Below the pieces are notes generated by a model. That model was not told the origin of the DNA. It saw only the letters and a list, made by a program, of their open reading frames with translations, and did not search any database. Shown here piece after piece: positions 30,918 through 39,674 of a DNA stretch of 58,768 bases. Positions within the stretch are counted from its first letter, which is position 1. Every line of letters starts with the position of its first letter. Source of the DNA: an uncultured Oscillospiraceae bacterium (lineage in GTDB: Bacteria; Bacillota; Clostridia; Oscillospirales; Acutalibacteraceae); the NCBI GenBank assembly GCA_900540865.1, contig UQHH01000012.1, positions 1 through 58,768 of the forward strand. Reading direction: 5' to 3'. Both the position numbers and the translations under genes were made by a program.

Positions 30918-31007
30918 ACAACAAATGTCTCCGTTTTATTGGATGCGGATGGCCCGAAACCCGTGCCATCCGCACCGGTCGTTGAAAAAGACAGGAGGGA
31001 CGTTACT

Positions 31008-31709
31008 GTGCTGGAGCTAAAATCGGTAAAAGCCGGCTATCACGAAAAGCTGGTTTTAAACGGGGTTTCGCTCTCTGTCGGGGAATCTGAAATCGTCGGC
31101 CTTGTAGGGCCCAACGGTTCCGGAAAATCCACAGTGCTCAAAAGCATTTTTGGCATGCTCAAGCCAAGCGAGGGTGAAATCCTGTTTAACGGCGAAGCAA
31201 TCCAGGGCCGCAGCGCCTCGGAAAACGTAAAGGCCGGTATCAGCTATATCCCTCAAGGCAGCAAGGTGTTCAGCAATCTTACGGTCCAGGAAAACCTGGA
31301 GATGGGCGGGGTGCTGCTGGATGACAGGAAAGCCCTGAAGGAACGAGTAGAAACGTTATACGAGCGGTTCCCCAAGCTGAAGGATTACCGGAATAAGGTT
31401 GCCGGTAAGCTCAGCGGCGGCGAACGCCAGATGGTTGGATTTTGTATCGGATTGATGATGAACCCGAAATTTATTTTGGTAGACGAGCCCTCAATCGGGC
31501 TCGCCCCGCAGCTGGTCGAGCAGACAATGCGGCTGATTGCGGGCGCCCGTGAGGACCGCGGGGTCAGCGTGTTGATTGTAGAGCAGAACGTGCGCGCAAT
31601 GCTCACAATCGCGGACCGGGTATATTTGCTTAAGACGGGAACCATTTCCTATGCCGAGCCGCAGGTAGACGAGGGCACGGAGCAAAGGCTGAGGGAGCGC
31701 TTCTTATAA
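31008..31709 (+). CDS. livF: LIV-type ABC importer ATP-binding protein (LivF-like)
   Basis: A 233-residue ATPase of the branched-chain amino acid importer class. Walker A GPNGSGKST, signature LSGGERQM, Walker B ILVDEPSIGL and the switch histidine replaced by the usual glutamine-containing VEQNV, as in LivF. GTG at 31008 is the start, with AGGAGGGA at 30993-31000; the longer ATG frame at 30939 has no site. It sits downstream of the helical-bundle gene in the same operon. Confidence 0.85.
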   Translation: MLELKSVKAGYHEKLVLNGVSLSVGESEIVGLVGPNGSGKSTVLKSIFGMLKPSEGEILFNGEAIQGRSASENVKAGISYIPQGSKVFSNLTVQENLEMGGVLLDDRKALKERVETLYERFPKLKDYRNKVAGKLSGGERQMVGFCIGLMMNPKFILVDEPSIGLAPQLVEQTMRLIAGAREDRGVSVLIVEQNVRAMLTIADRVYLLKTGTISYAEPQVDEGTEQRLRERFL

Positions 31710-31744
31710 GGATGCGGCCGGGCAACGGAAGGACGTGATATTGA

Positions 31745-32611
31745 ATGATTTTACAGGTAATCGTAAACTCCCTGATAACGGGCAGTATCTACGCAACGAT
31801 TGCGTTTGGTTTCACCCTGATGTACGGCACCATGAATTTTTTCAATATGGGTTATGGCGCCAACGTTATGCTGGGTGCTTACGCGTTTTACATTTTTTAT
31901 CAGCTCTGCGGAATCCCGCTGCTGCTGAGCGCTCTTCTGGCATGTATCGTGACCGCGGGGCTTATGCTTATCATAGACCGTCTTTGCTATCATGGGTTCC
32001 GACAGAAGCGCGTGCCTTCCTGGACGTCGGTTGCCGTTTCCATGGCCATCGCTACGCTGGCTACGGCGATTATTACAATGATATTCGGCAGCTCCAAGGT
32101 CCAGGTTTACGGGGGAATCCCCCAAAGCTTTGAATTGACGCCGGGCGTTCACGCCACAAGCGTGCAGATTGTTTCGTTTATTGTTGCGCTGCTCCTTATG
32201 GCGGCATGTACGCTGTTTTTAAGAAAGACGAAAACCGGTACCCGCATCCGCGCAATTTCCAACGACAAATGGATGGCAAAGGTAGTCGGCATCGATGTGG
32301 AGAAGGTATATATTATTGTTATCGCGCTCGGCTCTGTTTTGGCTACGGTCGCGGGCATCCTGCTGAGTATGGATACCGACCTGCGGCCAACCATCAGCTC
32401 CACCGCGCTGCTCAAGGCAATCGTCGCGTCCATAGTGGGCGGCGTCGGAAATATCCGCGGCGCGCTGCTTGCCGGGCTGCTGATTGGCTTTATCGAAAAC
32501 TTTGCCATACTCTTTGTAGGCAGCGGCTGGAGGGACGCAATCCCCCTGGTGCTTATCGTATTGTTCATGCTGCTGAAGCCTTCCGTGTTCGGCATTGAAG
32601 AAAAGGCGTAA
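31745..32611 (+). CDS. livH: LIV-type ABC importer permease (LivH-like)
   Basis: A 288-residue inner membrane permease with about eight hydrophobic segments. The opening VNSLITGSIYATIAFGFTLMYG and the later KDGRFRA-like stretch (RAISNDKWMAKVVGIDVEK) are characteristic of LivH, which forms the translocation channel with LivM. GGAAGG lies about a dozen bases before the ATG. It overlaps the upstream extension of livM only if that gene starts early. Confidence 0.9.
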   Translation: MILQVIVNSLITGSIYATIAFGFTLMYGTMNFFNMGYGANVMLGAYAFYIFYQLCGIPLLLSALLACIVTAGLMLIIDRLCYHGFRQKRVPSWTSVAVSMAIATLATAIITMIFGSSKVQVYGGIPQSFELTPGVHATSVQIVSFIVALLLMAACTLFLRKTKTGTRIRAISNDKWMAKVVGIDVEKVYIIVIALGSVLATVAGILLSMDTDLRPTISSTALLKAIVASIVGGVGNIRGALLAGLLIGFIENFAILFVGSGWRDAIPLVLIVLFMLLKPSVFGIEEKA

Positions 32612-32624
32612 GGGGGGCATATAT

Positions 32625-33491
32625 ATGAATTACGTTTTCAGTATTTTAATCCTGATAGCGGTTTACAGCCTGCTGAGCGTCAGCCTGGATTTGATTATGG
32701 GTCACGGCGGTATGTTCCACATGGGCCACGGCGGTTTCTTTGCCGTGGGCGCCTACGCGGGCGCGCTGCTGGCTACGTCCCTGAACCTTCCGTTTTTCCT
32801 GGAGCTTCTCCTGGCTGGTGTTGTGGCCGCCGTGTTTGGAATGATTATTGGTTTTCCATCAATTAGGCTGAAGGGCGATTATATTACGTTTTGCAGCTAT
32901 GGCTTTGCCGTAGTCATTTACACGGTGGCGAACAACTGGATGGACGTCACAAACGGGCCAATTGGTATTTCTGGCCTGATGCGTCCGGAAATTTTCGGAA
33001 TCAGCTTTGCAAGCCTGCCGATGTATCTGCTGCTTTGCGTTATTATCTGCGCCGTCTGCTTCTTCATCATTTCCCGTATTTTAAATTCCCCTTACGGAAA
33101 AAGCATCCAGGCCACCAGGGAGGATGAAATTGCAACCTATGCCTGCGGCGTAAACGTTGCGTCGCTTCGTGTGCAGATTTTCTGCATCGGCGCGTTCTTC
33201 GCAGGCGTGGCGGGCGTGATGTATATCCACTACATGATGCTCTGCGACCCTACAGGCTTCAAGGTCGCCACCTCCTCGCTGCTGGTTTCCATGGTTATTA
33301 TCGGCGGTATGGGTTCTATGAAAGGGGCGATTGCCGGCGCCGTGCTGGTCATCGGCGTACCGGAGCTTTTGGGCCTTCTGGGCCTTCCAAGCAATTACAC
33401 GGAGCAAATCCAGAATATCCTGTACAGCCTGCTTCTTATTATCATTATTATCAAACGGCCCCAGGGCCTGTTTGGTAAGCTGAAGTGCTAG
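32625..33491 (+). CDS. livM: LIV-type ABC importer permease (LivM-like)
   Basis: A 288-residue membrane protein with the LivM pattern: SLDLIMGHGGMFHMGHGGFFAVGAYAG early and NSPYGKSIQATREDEIATYACGVN as the coupling segment (EAA-like). The ATG at 32625 with AAGGGGGG before it is chosen; the track's longer start at 32595 overlaps livH. Partner of LivH. Confidence 0.9.
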   Translation: MNYVFSILILIAVYSLLSVSLDLIMGHGGMFHMGHGGFFAVGAYAGALLATSLNLPFFLELLLAGVVAAVFGMIIGFPSIRLKGDYITFCSYGFAVVIYTVANNWMDVTNGPIGISGLMRPEIFGISFASLPMYLLLCVIICAVCFFIISRILNSPYGKSIQATREDEIATYACGVNVASLRVQIFCIGAFFAGVAGVMYIHYMMLCDPTGFKVATSSLLVSMVIIGGMGSMKGAIAGAVLVIGVPELLGLLGLPSNYTEQIQNILYSLLLIIIIIKRPQGLFGKLKC

Positions 33492-33503
33492 GGGGGTGGA
33501 CTT

Positions 33504-34280
33504 ATGGGAGCGATATTACAGATTCAGGGAATCGATAAAAGCTTTGGCGGCGTCGTAGTTAACAAGCAGGTGACCTTTGACGTGGAGGAAGGCCATATCG
33601 CCAGTGTAATCGGCCCGAACGGGGCGGGAAAAACGACCCTGTTCAACCTGGTTACGGGCTTTCTCAAGCCTGACGGAGGCAAGGTGTTCCTTGACGGACA
33701 GGATATTACGGGGCTGCCCCCGTACAAAATTGTACGGAAAGGGATTTCCCGCACGTTCCAGCTGGTCAGGGTATTCCCGCGTATGAGCGTTCTCGACAAT
33801 ATCGTCCGCGGAGAGCAAAACCTGTCGGGAGATTCGCTGATTTCCGCCATCTTCCAGACGCCTTCTTCAAGAAGAAGCTATAAGGAAAAAAAGGATGAGG
33901 CACGCGAAATGCTCGAATACGTCGGGCTGTCCGAGTATGAAAAATCAATGGCAAGCGACTTGTCCTATGGGCAGCAAAAGCTGGTCGAGGTTGCAAGGGC
34001 GCTTATATCGAAGCCCAAGGTGCTCCTGCTGGACGAGCCCTTATCGGGACTTAACGCCGTAATGATTGACAAGATGCTCAAGCTGATTGACAACATTAAG
34101 CAGGACCATAAAACAGTCGTAATTATTGAGCATAACACGGAGGTGGTCCAGAGTATTTCAGACCAGATTACCGTGCTCAATTTCGGAGAGGTGATTGCCT
34201 CCGGTGACCCGAAAACCGTTATACACGACCCGGAGGTCATCTCTTCGTATTTGGGAGTTGCTCATGCAGGAAAGAAATAA
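33504..34280 (+). CDS. livG: LIV-type ABC importer ATP-binding protein (LivG-like)
   Basis: A 258-residue ATPase, slightly longer than LivF as usual. Walker A GPNGAGKTTLFN, signature LSYGQQKLVEV, Walker B VLLLDEPLSG and the switch HNTEV. It includes the LivG-typical insertion after Q-loop (GISRTFQLVRVFPRMSV). It energises the importer together with LivF. Confidence 0.9.
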   Translation: MGAILQIQGIDKSFGGVVVNKQVTFDVEEGHIASVIGPNGAGKTTLFNLVTGFLKPDGGKVFLDGQDITGLPPYKIVRKGISRTFQLVRVFPRMSVLDNIVRGEQNLSGDSLISAIFQTPSSRRSYKEKKDEAREMLEYVGLSEYEKSMASDLSYGQQKLVEVARALISKPKVLLLDEPLSGLNAVMIDKMLKLIDNIKQDHKTVVIIEHNTEVVQSISDQITVLNFGEVIASGDPKTVIHDPEVISSYLGVAHAGKK

Positions 34281-34308
34281 ACACCGATGATGAACAAGGA
34301 GGGAAACT

Positions 34309-35457
34309 ATGAAGAAGCTACTTTGCTTACTGCTCGCCGTCATATTAATCCTGGGACTTGCAGCCGGCTGCTCCCCGGAAGGCGAAGGTTCACAAGAAAT
34401 TAAAATTGGAATGATTGGCCCGACCACCGGCGACACAGCGTTCCTGGGAGAACAAATGAAACAGCTGATGGATTTCGCGCAGAAAGAAATCAACGACGCC
34501 GGAGGCGTGAACGGTAAATCCGTCACCTTCTTTATCGAGGACGACGCCGGCACCTCTTCGGGCGCTGTCACGGCGGCGCAGAAGCTCGTTGACGTTACCA
34601 AGGTCGACGCGCTGGTAGGCCCCCTTTTCACCAGTTGCGTACTGGCGGTCAAGCCCATTGTAAACGACGCGAAAATCCCCACCCTGATTCCTACCTCAGC
34701 GGACAAGGGAATTTTTGAACAAAACGGCTTCGTGTTCAGCCTTGACGCAGCCAACGAAATTTCCGTAAAGCTTTCTTCCCAGTACCTCTATAATGAAAAG
34801 GGCTTTAAAAAGGCCGCGCTGCTTGGCAACTACAACGACCAGACCGTCGATATGTTCAAGTACTATAACCAATTCTGGAAGGATTACGGCGGAGAGGTTG
34901 TTTACGAAAGCACCTTCAACTCCGGCACAGACGATTTCCGCACAGAGCTGGCACAGATTAAGCAGGCAAAGCCCGACGTTCTGTGGGTAAGGGCGGACGC
35001 GGAGGAATTCATGTCCATGACGCGCCAAATTGTAGAGCTCGGTCTTAACGACGTGTTTATCTGCACGGATTACCAGGCGATTCAGGGCGAGCTGTTCGAT
35101 ACCGTCGGAAAGCAGCTAGACGGCCGCCTTATTTACACGCAGAACGGCGTTGCGAGCGACGACGCGACTAAATCAAAGTACGATGATTTCAACAAACGCT
35201 ATACAGAGGCCACGGGAGCCGCTCCGGAAGCGCATATTGCGCTGATGTACGACTGCATCCATCTGCTGCTCAATTCTATGGAAACCTCTAAGGCAAGCAC
35301 CGGCGAAGAGGTACGCAAGGCCTTGGCGGGCCAGAAGGATTTTGTGGGAGTTACCGGGTATATAACCTTTGATGAGTTTGGAAAGTCCGAAGGCTCCTCC
35401 ACGATTGTCGAATACAAAAACGGAGAATCCGTACCGTCCAGCTATAAGCTGCAATAA
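34309..35457 (+). CDS. livK: LIV-type substrate-binding lipoprotein (LivK/LivJ-like)
   Basis: A 382-residue type I periplasmic-binding-fold protein. The lipobox LAAGC (Cys at residue 21) attaches it to the outer membrane leaflet. Motifs KIGMIGPTTGDTAFLGEQM and DDAGTSSGAVTAAQKLV and the cleft DYQAIQGE follow Leu/Ile/Val- and amide-binding proteins. Real ligand unknown; the neighbourhood argues against simple leucine. It ends the operon, after which comes a strong terminator. Confidence 0.9.
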   Translation: MKKLLCLLLAVILILGLAAGCSPEGEGSQEIKIGMIGPTTGDTAFLGEQMKQLMDFAQKEINDAGGVNGKSVTFFIEDDAGTSSGAVTAAQKLVDVTKVDALVGPLFTSCVLAVKPIVNDAKIPTLIPTSADKGIFEQNGFVFSLDAANEISVKLSSQYLYNEKGFKKAALLGNYNDQTVDMFKYYNQFWKDYGGEVVYESTFNSGTDDFRTELAQIKQAKPDVLWVRADAEEFMSMTRQIVELGLNDVFICTDYQAIQGELFDTVGKQLDGRLIYTQNGVASDDATKSKYDDFNKRYTEATGAAPEAHIALMYDCIHLLLNSMETSKASTGEEVRKALAGQKDFVGVTGYITFDEFGKSEGSSTIVEYKNGESVPSSYKLQ

Positions 35458-35465
35458 CATATTGA

Positions 35466-35498
35466 AGAATCCGGCCGCACAGACGGCCGGATTCTTTT
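35466..35498 (+). terminator. Terminator of the LIV operon
   Basis: AGAATCCGGCCG-CACAGA-CGGCCGGATTCT followed by TTTT, a perfect 12-bp stem. Confidence 0.85.
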
Positions 35499-35640
35499 AC
35501 TTAAAAAAGCCGGCTATGCCTCAGCAAAAAACACAAAAAGCCTTCCTATGCAAAAACGCGTTCCACTGGCGCTCTGGTGCAAAAGAAGGCTTTTAATTTT
35601 AATAAAAAACTGCCGGCCTTTATCATGCACGGCGGATACC

Positions 35641-35668
35641 AAAAACAGGCCGCAAACGCGGCCTGTTT
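35641..35668 (-). terminator. Terminator of the lacI-family gene
   Basis: AAACAGGCCGC-AAAC-GCGGCCTGTTT, perfect 11-bp stem. In the leftward direction it is followed by TTTTTGG. Another, longer-looped inverted repeat (AAAAGCCTTC/GAAGGCTTTT) spans 35536-35594. Confidence 0.75.
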
Positions 35669-35720
35669 GTAGGTTTGATTTAACAATTTAAATTTTTCCC
35701 GACATTTTATAAGCACCAAG

Positions 35721-36761
35721 CTATTCGTGCTGCCGAGGGACCCCCTTACAGGAATTGCGTATGATAAGACTGTCCTGCAAAACATTTTTCTTAGGCTGCG
35801 CGCCCTTGTTTCCAAGCCTCTCCATCGCAAGGTATGCCGCGGAGGTTCCCGTCTCCTTCATCGGTTCCGAAACCGTAGTCAACCCCATATATCGCGCGGC
35901 CTTCAGGTTATCGTACCCAACCAGAGACACATCCTCCGGCACACGCAGCCCGTTGTCCTTGAGCGCCTGCCACGCGCCGAACGCTATTGTGTCCGACATG
36001 GCGAAAATCGCTGTAAAATGCAGATTACGGCACTCCTCCATTACGACGTTGTAGGCATCCTTATAAGAGTCGGAGCAGTTGATAATCATATCCTCCTGAA
36101 ATTCAGACTGCGCCGCGCCGCACGCGTTGCGGTATGCGGAAATCCGCCTTTTGAAGCTGTCGTTCGCGCCAGGGGCGCCCAGCATCAGGATATTGCGATG
36201 GCCTAAATCCAGCAGATATTTAAACCCCGAAACCGTACCGGGATAGGAATCCTTCGTCACCACACAAACGTCGTTCCTCGTAATCCGGGTTGCCTCGTTC
36301 ACCAGCAGGACCAGGGGGAATTTATCCCGTATCATTTCTTCATATATCCCGTTTAACCGGGAAGGATTTGTCGGGATTGAAATAATCGCGTCCAATCCGC
36401 TGCATCGCATGGAATCGAGCAAATGCAGCTCCTTCTGCTCGTCCTCCCTGTGGTTTTGCAGAACAACCTCTACCCCGTAGCTGTCAGCCACCGCAAGAAT
36501 TCCCTCCACCAGGGCGGCTATCGAGTCGTGCTCAATTTTTGTAACAAGCACGCCAATTTTTTTTCTGTTCTCCGGCGGCACTGTCACCGGCTGCTTGCTC
36601 TTTACCGGCCCTGTATACTGAAGCGCTTCCGCCGCTTTTTCAACGGCGCGCCGCATTTCCTCGCTTACCAAAGCGTCATTATGATTTAAAACCCTGGAAA
36701 CCGTCGAAACCGAAACCTTCGCCTGACGGGCAATCTCCCTTTGTGTCACTTTCCGAGCCAT
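35721..36761 (-). CDS. LacI-family transcriptional regulator
   Basis: A 346-residue regulator, N-terminal HTH TQREIARQAKVSVSTVSRVLN with hinge, then a periplasmic-binding-like effector domain (residues about 60-340, VLVTKIEHDSIAALVEGIL and the sugar-binding-type IFAMSDTIAFGAWQAL, VSLVGYDNLKAA). GAGGGA precedes the ATG. It points toward the LIV operon and has a CodY-like box in its promoter, so it likely regulates the locus under nutritional control. The ligand is unknown. No LacI-type operator (TGNAANCGNTNNCA) was seen nearby. Confidence 0.85.
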   Translation of the reverse strand: MARKVTQREIARQAKVSVSTVSRVLNHNDALVSEEMRRAVEKAAEALQYTGPVKSKQPVTVPPENRKKIGVLVTKIEHDSIAALVEGILAVADSYGVEVVLQNHREDEQKELHLLDSMRCSGLDAIISIPTNPSRLNGIYEEMIRDKFPLVLLVNEATRITRNDVCVVTKDSYPGTVSGFKYLLDLGHRNILMLGAPGANDSFKRRISAYRNACGAAQSEFQEDMIINCSDSYKDAYNVVMEECRNLHFTAIFAMSDTIAFGAWQALKDNGLRVPEDVSLVGYDNLKAARYMGLTTVSEPMKETGTSAAYLAMERLGNKGAQPKKNVLQDSLIIRNSCKGVPRQHE

Positions 36762-36800
36762 AAGTGTCCCTCAATCTTAGTTATAAATTTTATTAATATT

Positions 36801-36828
36801 ATTATAACACACAAAAAACATATTTCAA
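36801..36828 (-). promoter_or_regulatory. Promoter of the lacI-family gene
   Basis: On the minus strand TTGAAA (36823-36828), a 16-base spacer and TATAAT (36801-36806). Confidence 0.65.
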
Positions 36829-36830
36829 GA

Positions 36831-36845
36831 AAATTTCAGAAAATT
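36831..36845. promoter_or_regulatory. CodY-like box, best match in the window
   Basis: AAATTTCAGAAAATT matches the CodY consensus AATTTTCWGAAAATT at 14 of 15 positions and lies directly upstream of the -35 box. A looser copy, TTTCAAGAAA, overlaps the -35. Confidence 0.65.
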
Positions 36846-36957
36846 TCAAAACTTTTCAATAAATACGAGCACTGAATAAAGCGAAATTTTATAACACAAA
36901 ACTTCAACAATTATGTTTAAACGAAACCAATATAGTAATATTTCTACCGATATTTAA

Positions 36958-36986
36958 TTGACTTTATTTATATGCCGATTTATAGT
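36958..36986 (+). promoter_or_regulatory. Promoter of the CBM21-protein gene
   Basis: TTGACT (36958-36963), a 17-base spacer and TATAGT (36981-36986). The leader to the TTG start is about 110 bases. Confidence 0.6.
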
Positions 36987-37100
36987 TGTATAAAATAAAT
37001 ATATTTAAAGGGTGATGCCAATTTTATAATTTTAGCTAACAGTTTGATAAAAGGAGCAAGAAAAGCTTCTACAACGTCCATTAAGAAAGGCGGATTTAAA

Positions 37101-37889
37101 TTGAAAATTAGAAAAATTATTTCGTTGCTGCTTGCTCTCATTATGATGGCAGCTATAGGCGTAACGGCTATACCTGCTGCCTCAGCCGCAGGTAATCCGG
37201 TAGAAATGATGTTTGCCAGAGGAGATGTTTACGGGAGCGGAGCATTTCCGGCTTATGCATCTATCTATGGCTACATTGAAGTCGAAAATATTGCCTATTC
37301 CAAAAATGTTACGGTTCATTATTCGTTAGACGACAAAACATGGAAAGACGCGCCTGCCAGCTATTATAAATCGGCCGCGAACAACAAAGAAATCTGGTCT
37401 TTTTCGATTCAGGACAAAGAGTTTTCAACTACTAGCGATTGTACCTTTGCAGTCAAATATGAAGTTGATGGTAAAACATACTGGGACAACAATAACGGAC
37501 AAAATTACAAATTAAAGGTATGGCTATGGTCTTTTGGAGAAAACTACGCCGTCGGCAATGTTGGAATTAAGGTTGATAGCAGTAGTTCAAACTACGCTCC
37601 TTTCGTGTCGTCCGATAACGTTTTCTCAGGCCCTGTCATGGTTAAAAATCTGGCTTATCAGAAAGAGGTCCGTGTTCGTTATACGACGGACAATTGGGAG
37701 TCATTTACAGAAATACCGGCCAATTATGAAAGTACCATTAGCAATGGCCTTGAAGAATGGACTTTTAACACGACGTTACCTGCTGACTGGTCAACACTTG
37801 AATACGCAGTTTCGTATCGCGTAAATGGCTTGACCTACTGGGATAACAACTTTGGTTCAAATTATGTAATTAATAATTCTAATGGATAA
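37101..37889 (+). CDS. Secreted protein with two CBM21-type carbohydrate-binding domains
   Basis: A 262-residue exported protein. The signal peptide (KIRKIISLLLALIMMAAIGV, cleaved after SAA or ASA) is followed by two CBM21-like modules: the first with YIEVENIAYSKNVTVHYSLDD and YWDNNNGQNY, the second with VKNLAYQKEVRVRYTTDNW and YWDNNFGSNY, each with the conserved aromatic/WDNN glycogen-binding signature. No catalytic domain exists, so it probably retains starch or glycogen on the cell. TTG 37101 is the start, with AGAAAGGCGG before it; the frame upstream has no site. Its gene is notably more AT-rich than neighbours. Confidence 0.75.
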   Translation: MKIRKIISLLLALIMMAAIGVTAIPAASAAGNPVEMMFARGDVYGSGAFPAYASIYGYIEVENIAYSKNVTVHYSLDDKTWKDAPASYYKSAANNKEIWSFSIQDKEFSTTSDCTFAVKYEVDGKTYWDNNNGQNYKLKVWLWSFGENYAVGNVGIKVDSSSSNYAPFVSSDNVFSGPVMVKNLAYQKEVRVRYTTDNWESFTEIPANYESTISNGLEEWTFNTTLPADWSTLEYAVSYRVNGLTYWDNNFGSNYVINNSNG

Positions 37890-37934
37890 ATTATTTGAAC
37901 ATCGGCGATTTGTAATAAGTATTTTAATGTAAAA

Positions 37935-37964
37935 AGAGGGCAGAAGAATTAACTTCTGCCCTCT
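37935..37964 (+). terminator. Terminator after the CBM21 gene
   Basis: AGAGGGCAGAAG-AATTAA-CTTCTGCCCTCT, perfect 12-bp stem, then AATTGT. The leftward flank is an A-run, so it may serve both sides. Confidence 0.75.
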
Positions 37965-38033
37965 AATTGTATTTGCCGCCGTTTCTGACAGCTTATTTGT
38001 TCTGAAAATTTCGTTCTGATTTGTTGGCACGAG

Positions 38034-39077
38034 TTACACAAGTACCCAGTTTTTATTCGTCGCTATGGCCTTCTGTTCGTCTGTGAGCTTTGCAAGGTTA
38101 CTGCCGCCGAGAATTAGTGTATTTGGCTCTAATTCTGTTCTGTCAGCCAGCGCCTCGAAGAGGGAAACCAGTGTCTCAACCGTAAAAAGCTTACTTGCCG
38201 AAAGATTTAAATGCGAACAATTAAAGCCCTGCTCAAATGTTACATTTTTCAGCAGTGGACAATTGCTAAACACGTGTATTCCACCCAATTTATTGATTGA
38301 ATTTGGTAAATACAAATCTGTTAGCAGCGGACAATTGCTTGCAAAACTATCCTGTAACTGTTCGACGCCGTTTTCAATATATATCGCAGTTAAATTCGGC
38401 ATATCTTTTACAAAGCCACCCTTTAAAATTTCAAAATAACCAGGGATGCGAATTTCACGAATGCCGGTATTGCTAAAGCAGTCAAACCCCGTTTCAAATT
38501 TGTTTTTGGGAAGTTCTACTTCAGTTATATTGATACAACCGGCAAACGCCCCGTCTCCCATGAATTTTAGAGTTTCAGGAAATACCATTTTTCCTGTAAT
38601 GCCTGAACACCCGCTAAATGCGTATTTTTCAATTGTGGTTGTGTTTACCGGCAGTGTGAGCTCGGCAAAGCCTGTACAATCCTGAAATGCGTTCATTCCA
38701 ATCAGTGTCACACTATCAGAAAATTGCACTTTATTTATTCCATCGCAATTTTGAAACGCGCTGGTTCCAATGGTTGTTACAGTATCAGAAAATCTTACAC
38801 TTTTTAACTGGGGAAAGTTCTGGTAAGCATTCGCGCCAATTGACTGTACCCCGCTAGATATGGCCAAATGCGGCGGATAACATTTTCCATCGACTGTAAA
38901 AACAAGGTCAGGAAGAGGCTCTGACGGCGGAAGCCCGATATAAGACTTCAATTGCGCAATATCATCGCGGTTTGTTGTAATGTCTTTTTTCATTTCGGCT
39001 ACTTCATTTGTATTAAGGATAGACGCACCGTCCAACTCTAATACAACTGTACCGGTTGTGTTTTCTGTTTTGCTCAT
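38034..39077 (-). CDS. BspA-like leucine-rich repeat protein without signal peptide
   Basis: A 347-residue protein. An N-terminal coiled coil (NTNEVAEMKKDITTNRDDIAQ) leads to about nine BspA/TpLRR units (IGTSAFQNCDGINKVQF-like, with SVTLIGMNAFQDCTGF, IEKYAFSGCSGI). The C-terminal LTDEQKAIATNKNWVLV is typical of phage- and element-associated LRR proteins. No signal peptide is visible, unlike classical surface BspA proteins. A GGAGGAAC site precedes the ATG. It may be a phage- or tail-related binding protein; no phage genes are nearby. Confidence 0.7.
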   Translation of the reverse strand: MSKTENTTGTVVLELDGASILNTNEVAEMKKDITTNRDDIAQLKSYIGLPPSEPLPDLVFTVDGKCYPPHLAISSGVQSIGANAYQNFPQLKSVRFSDTVTTIGTSAFQNCDGINKVQFSDSVTLIGMNAFQDCTGFAELTLPVNTTTIEKYAFSGCSGITGKMVFPETLKFMGDGAFAGCINITEVELPKNKFETGFDCFSNTGIREIRIPGYFEILKGGFVKDMPNLTAIYIENGVEQLQDSFASNCPLLTDLYLPNSINKLGGIHVFSNCPLLKNVTFEQGFNCSHLNLSASKLFTVETLVSLFEALADRTELEPNTLILGGSNLAKLTDEQKAIATNKNWVLV

Positions 39078-39423
39078 AAAATGTTCCTCCTAAAGTTTTG
39101 TGATTTGTATTCACGAACGCGTCAACTGAAAGGTTTCTAAATGTTCTTTCAAGGCTCCAATCTAAAACAGCCGAATTCAACCTCAAACAGTCAACTTTTG
39201 ACCTCTAAAAATAAAGTTCCTCCGTTTTTTGACGGAGGCAAAAAAGATAGCGTACAATAAATAATGCCAATCCTGACTTATCCGCAGAAAAATCAGAACT
39301 GGCAAAAATCAACAATAAAATTAAAACCGGGAGCCAACGTGCTTTTATCTGGTATAATTATCCCCAGGCCGGATAAAGAAAAAAGTGTTCTTACAGCTTT
39401 AAATGCTATAAGAACACTCCTAC
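39078..39423. other. Intergenic region LRR gene / tRNA
   Basis: 346 bases. It holds the upstream region of the LRR gene, a CCTCCGT/ACGGAGG hairpin (39219-39238) and the tRNA terminator. No gene is supported. Confidence 0.5.
39378..39418 (-). terminator. Terminator of the tRNA-fMet gene
   Basis: AGTGTTCTTA (39384-39393) pairs with TAAGAACACT (39409-39418). In the leftward direction the stem is followed by TTTTTTC. Confidence 0.75.
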
Positions 39424-39499
<76 letters not shown>

Positions 39500-39674
39500 A
39501 TATATTGCTATAAGCCCCAATATAATACGGCTTCCGGGCATAATCCCGGCGAACTGCCGTTACCGGACAGCTTTATAATAATAGCACAACCTTACTTGTT
39601 TGTCAAGAAAAAATCTGTCACCGTATAAATCCATTATATGCCGCTTCCCAAAGGGTTATACATAAAATCAAAAA

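Larger units (their letters stand above)
36762..37100. other. Divergent intergenic region lacI / CBM21 gene
   Basis: 339 bases, AT-rich. It carries the leftward lacI promoter with CodY-like box and the rightward promoter at 36958-36986. No gene or RNA was recognised. Confidence 0.6.
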
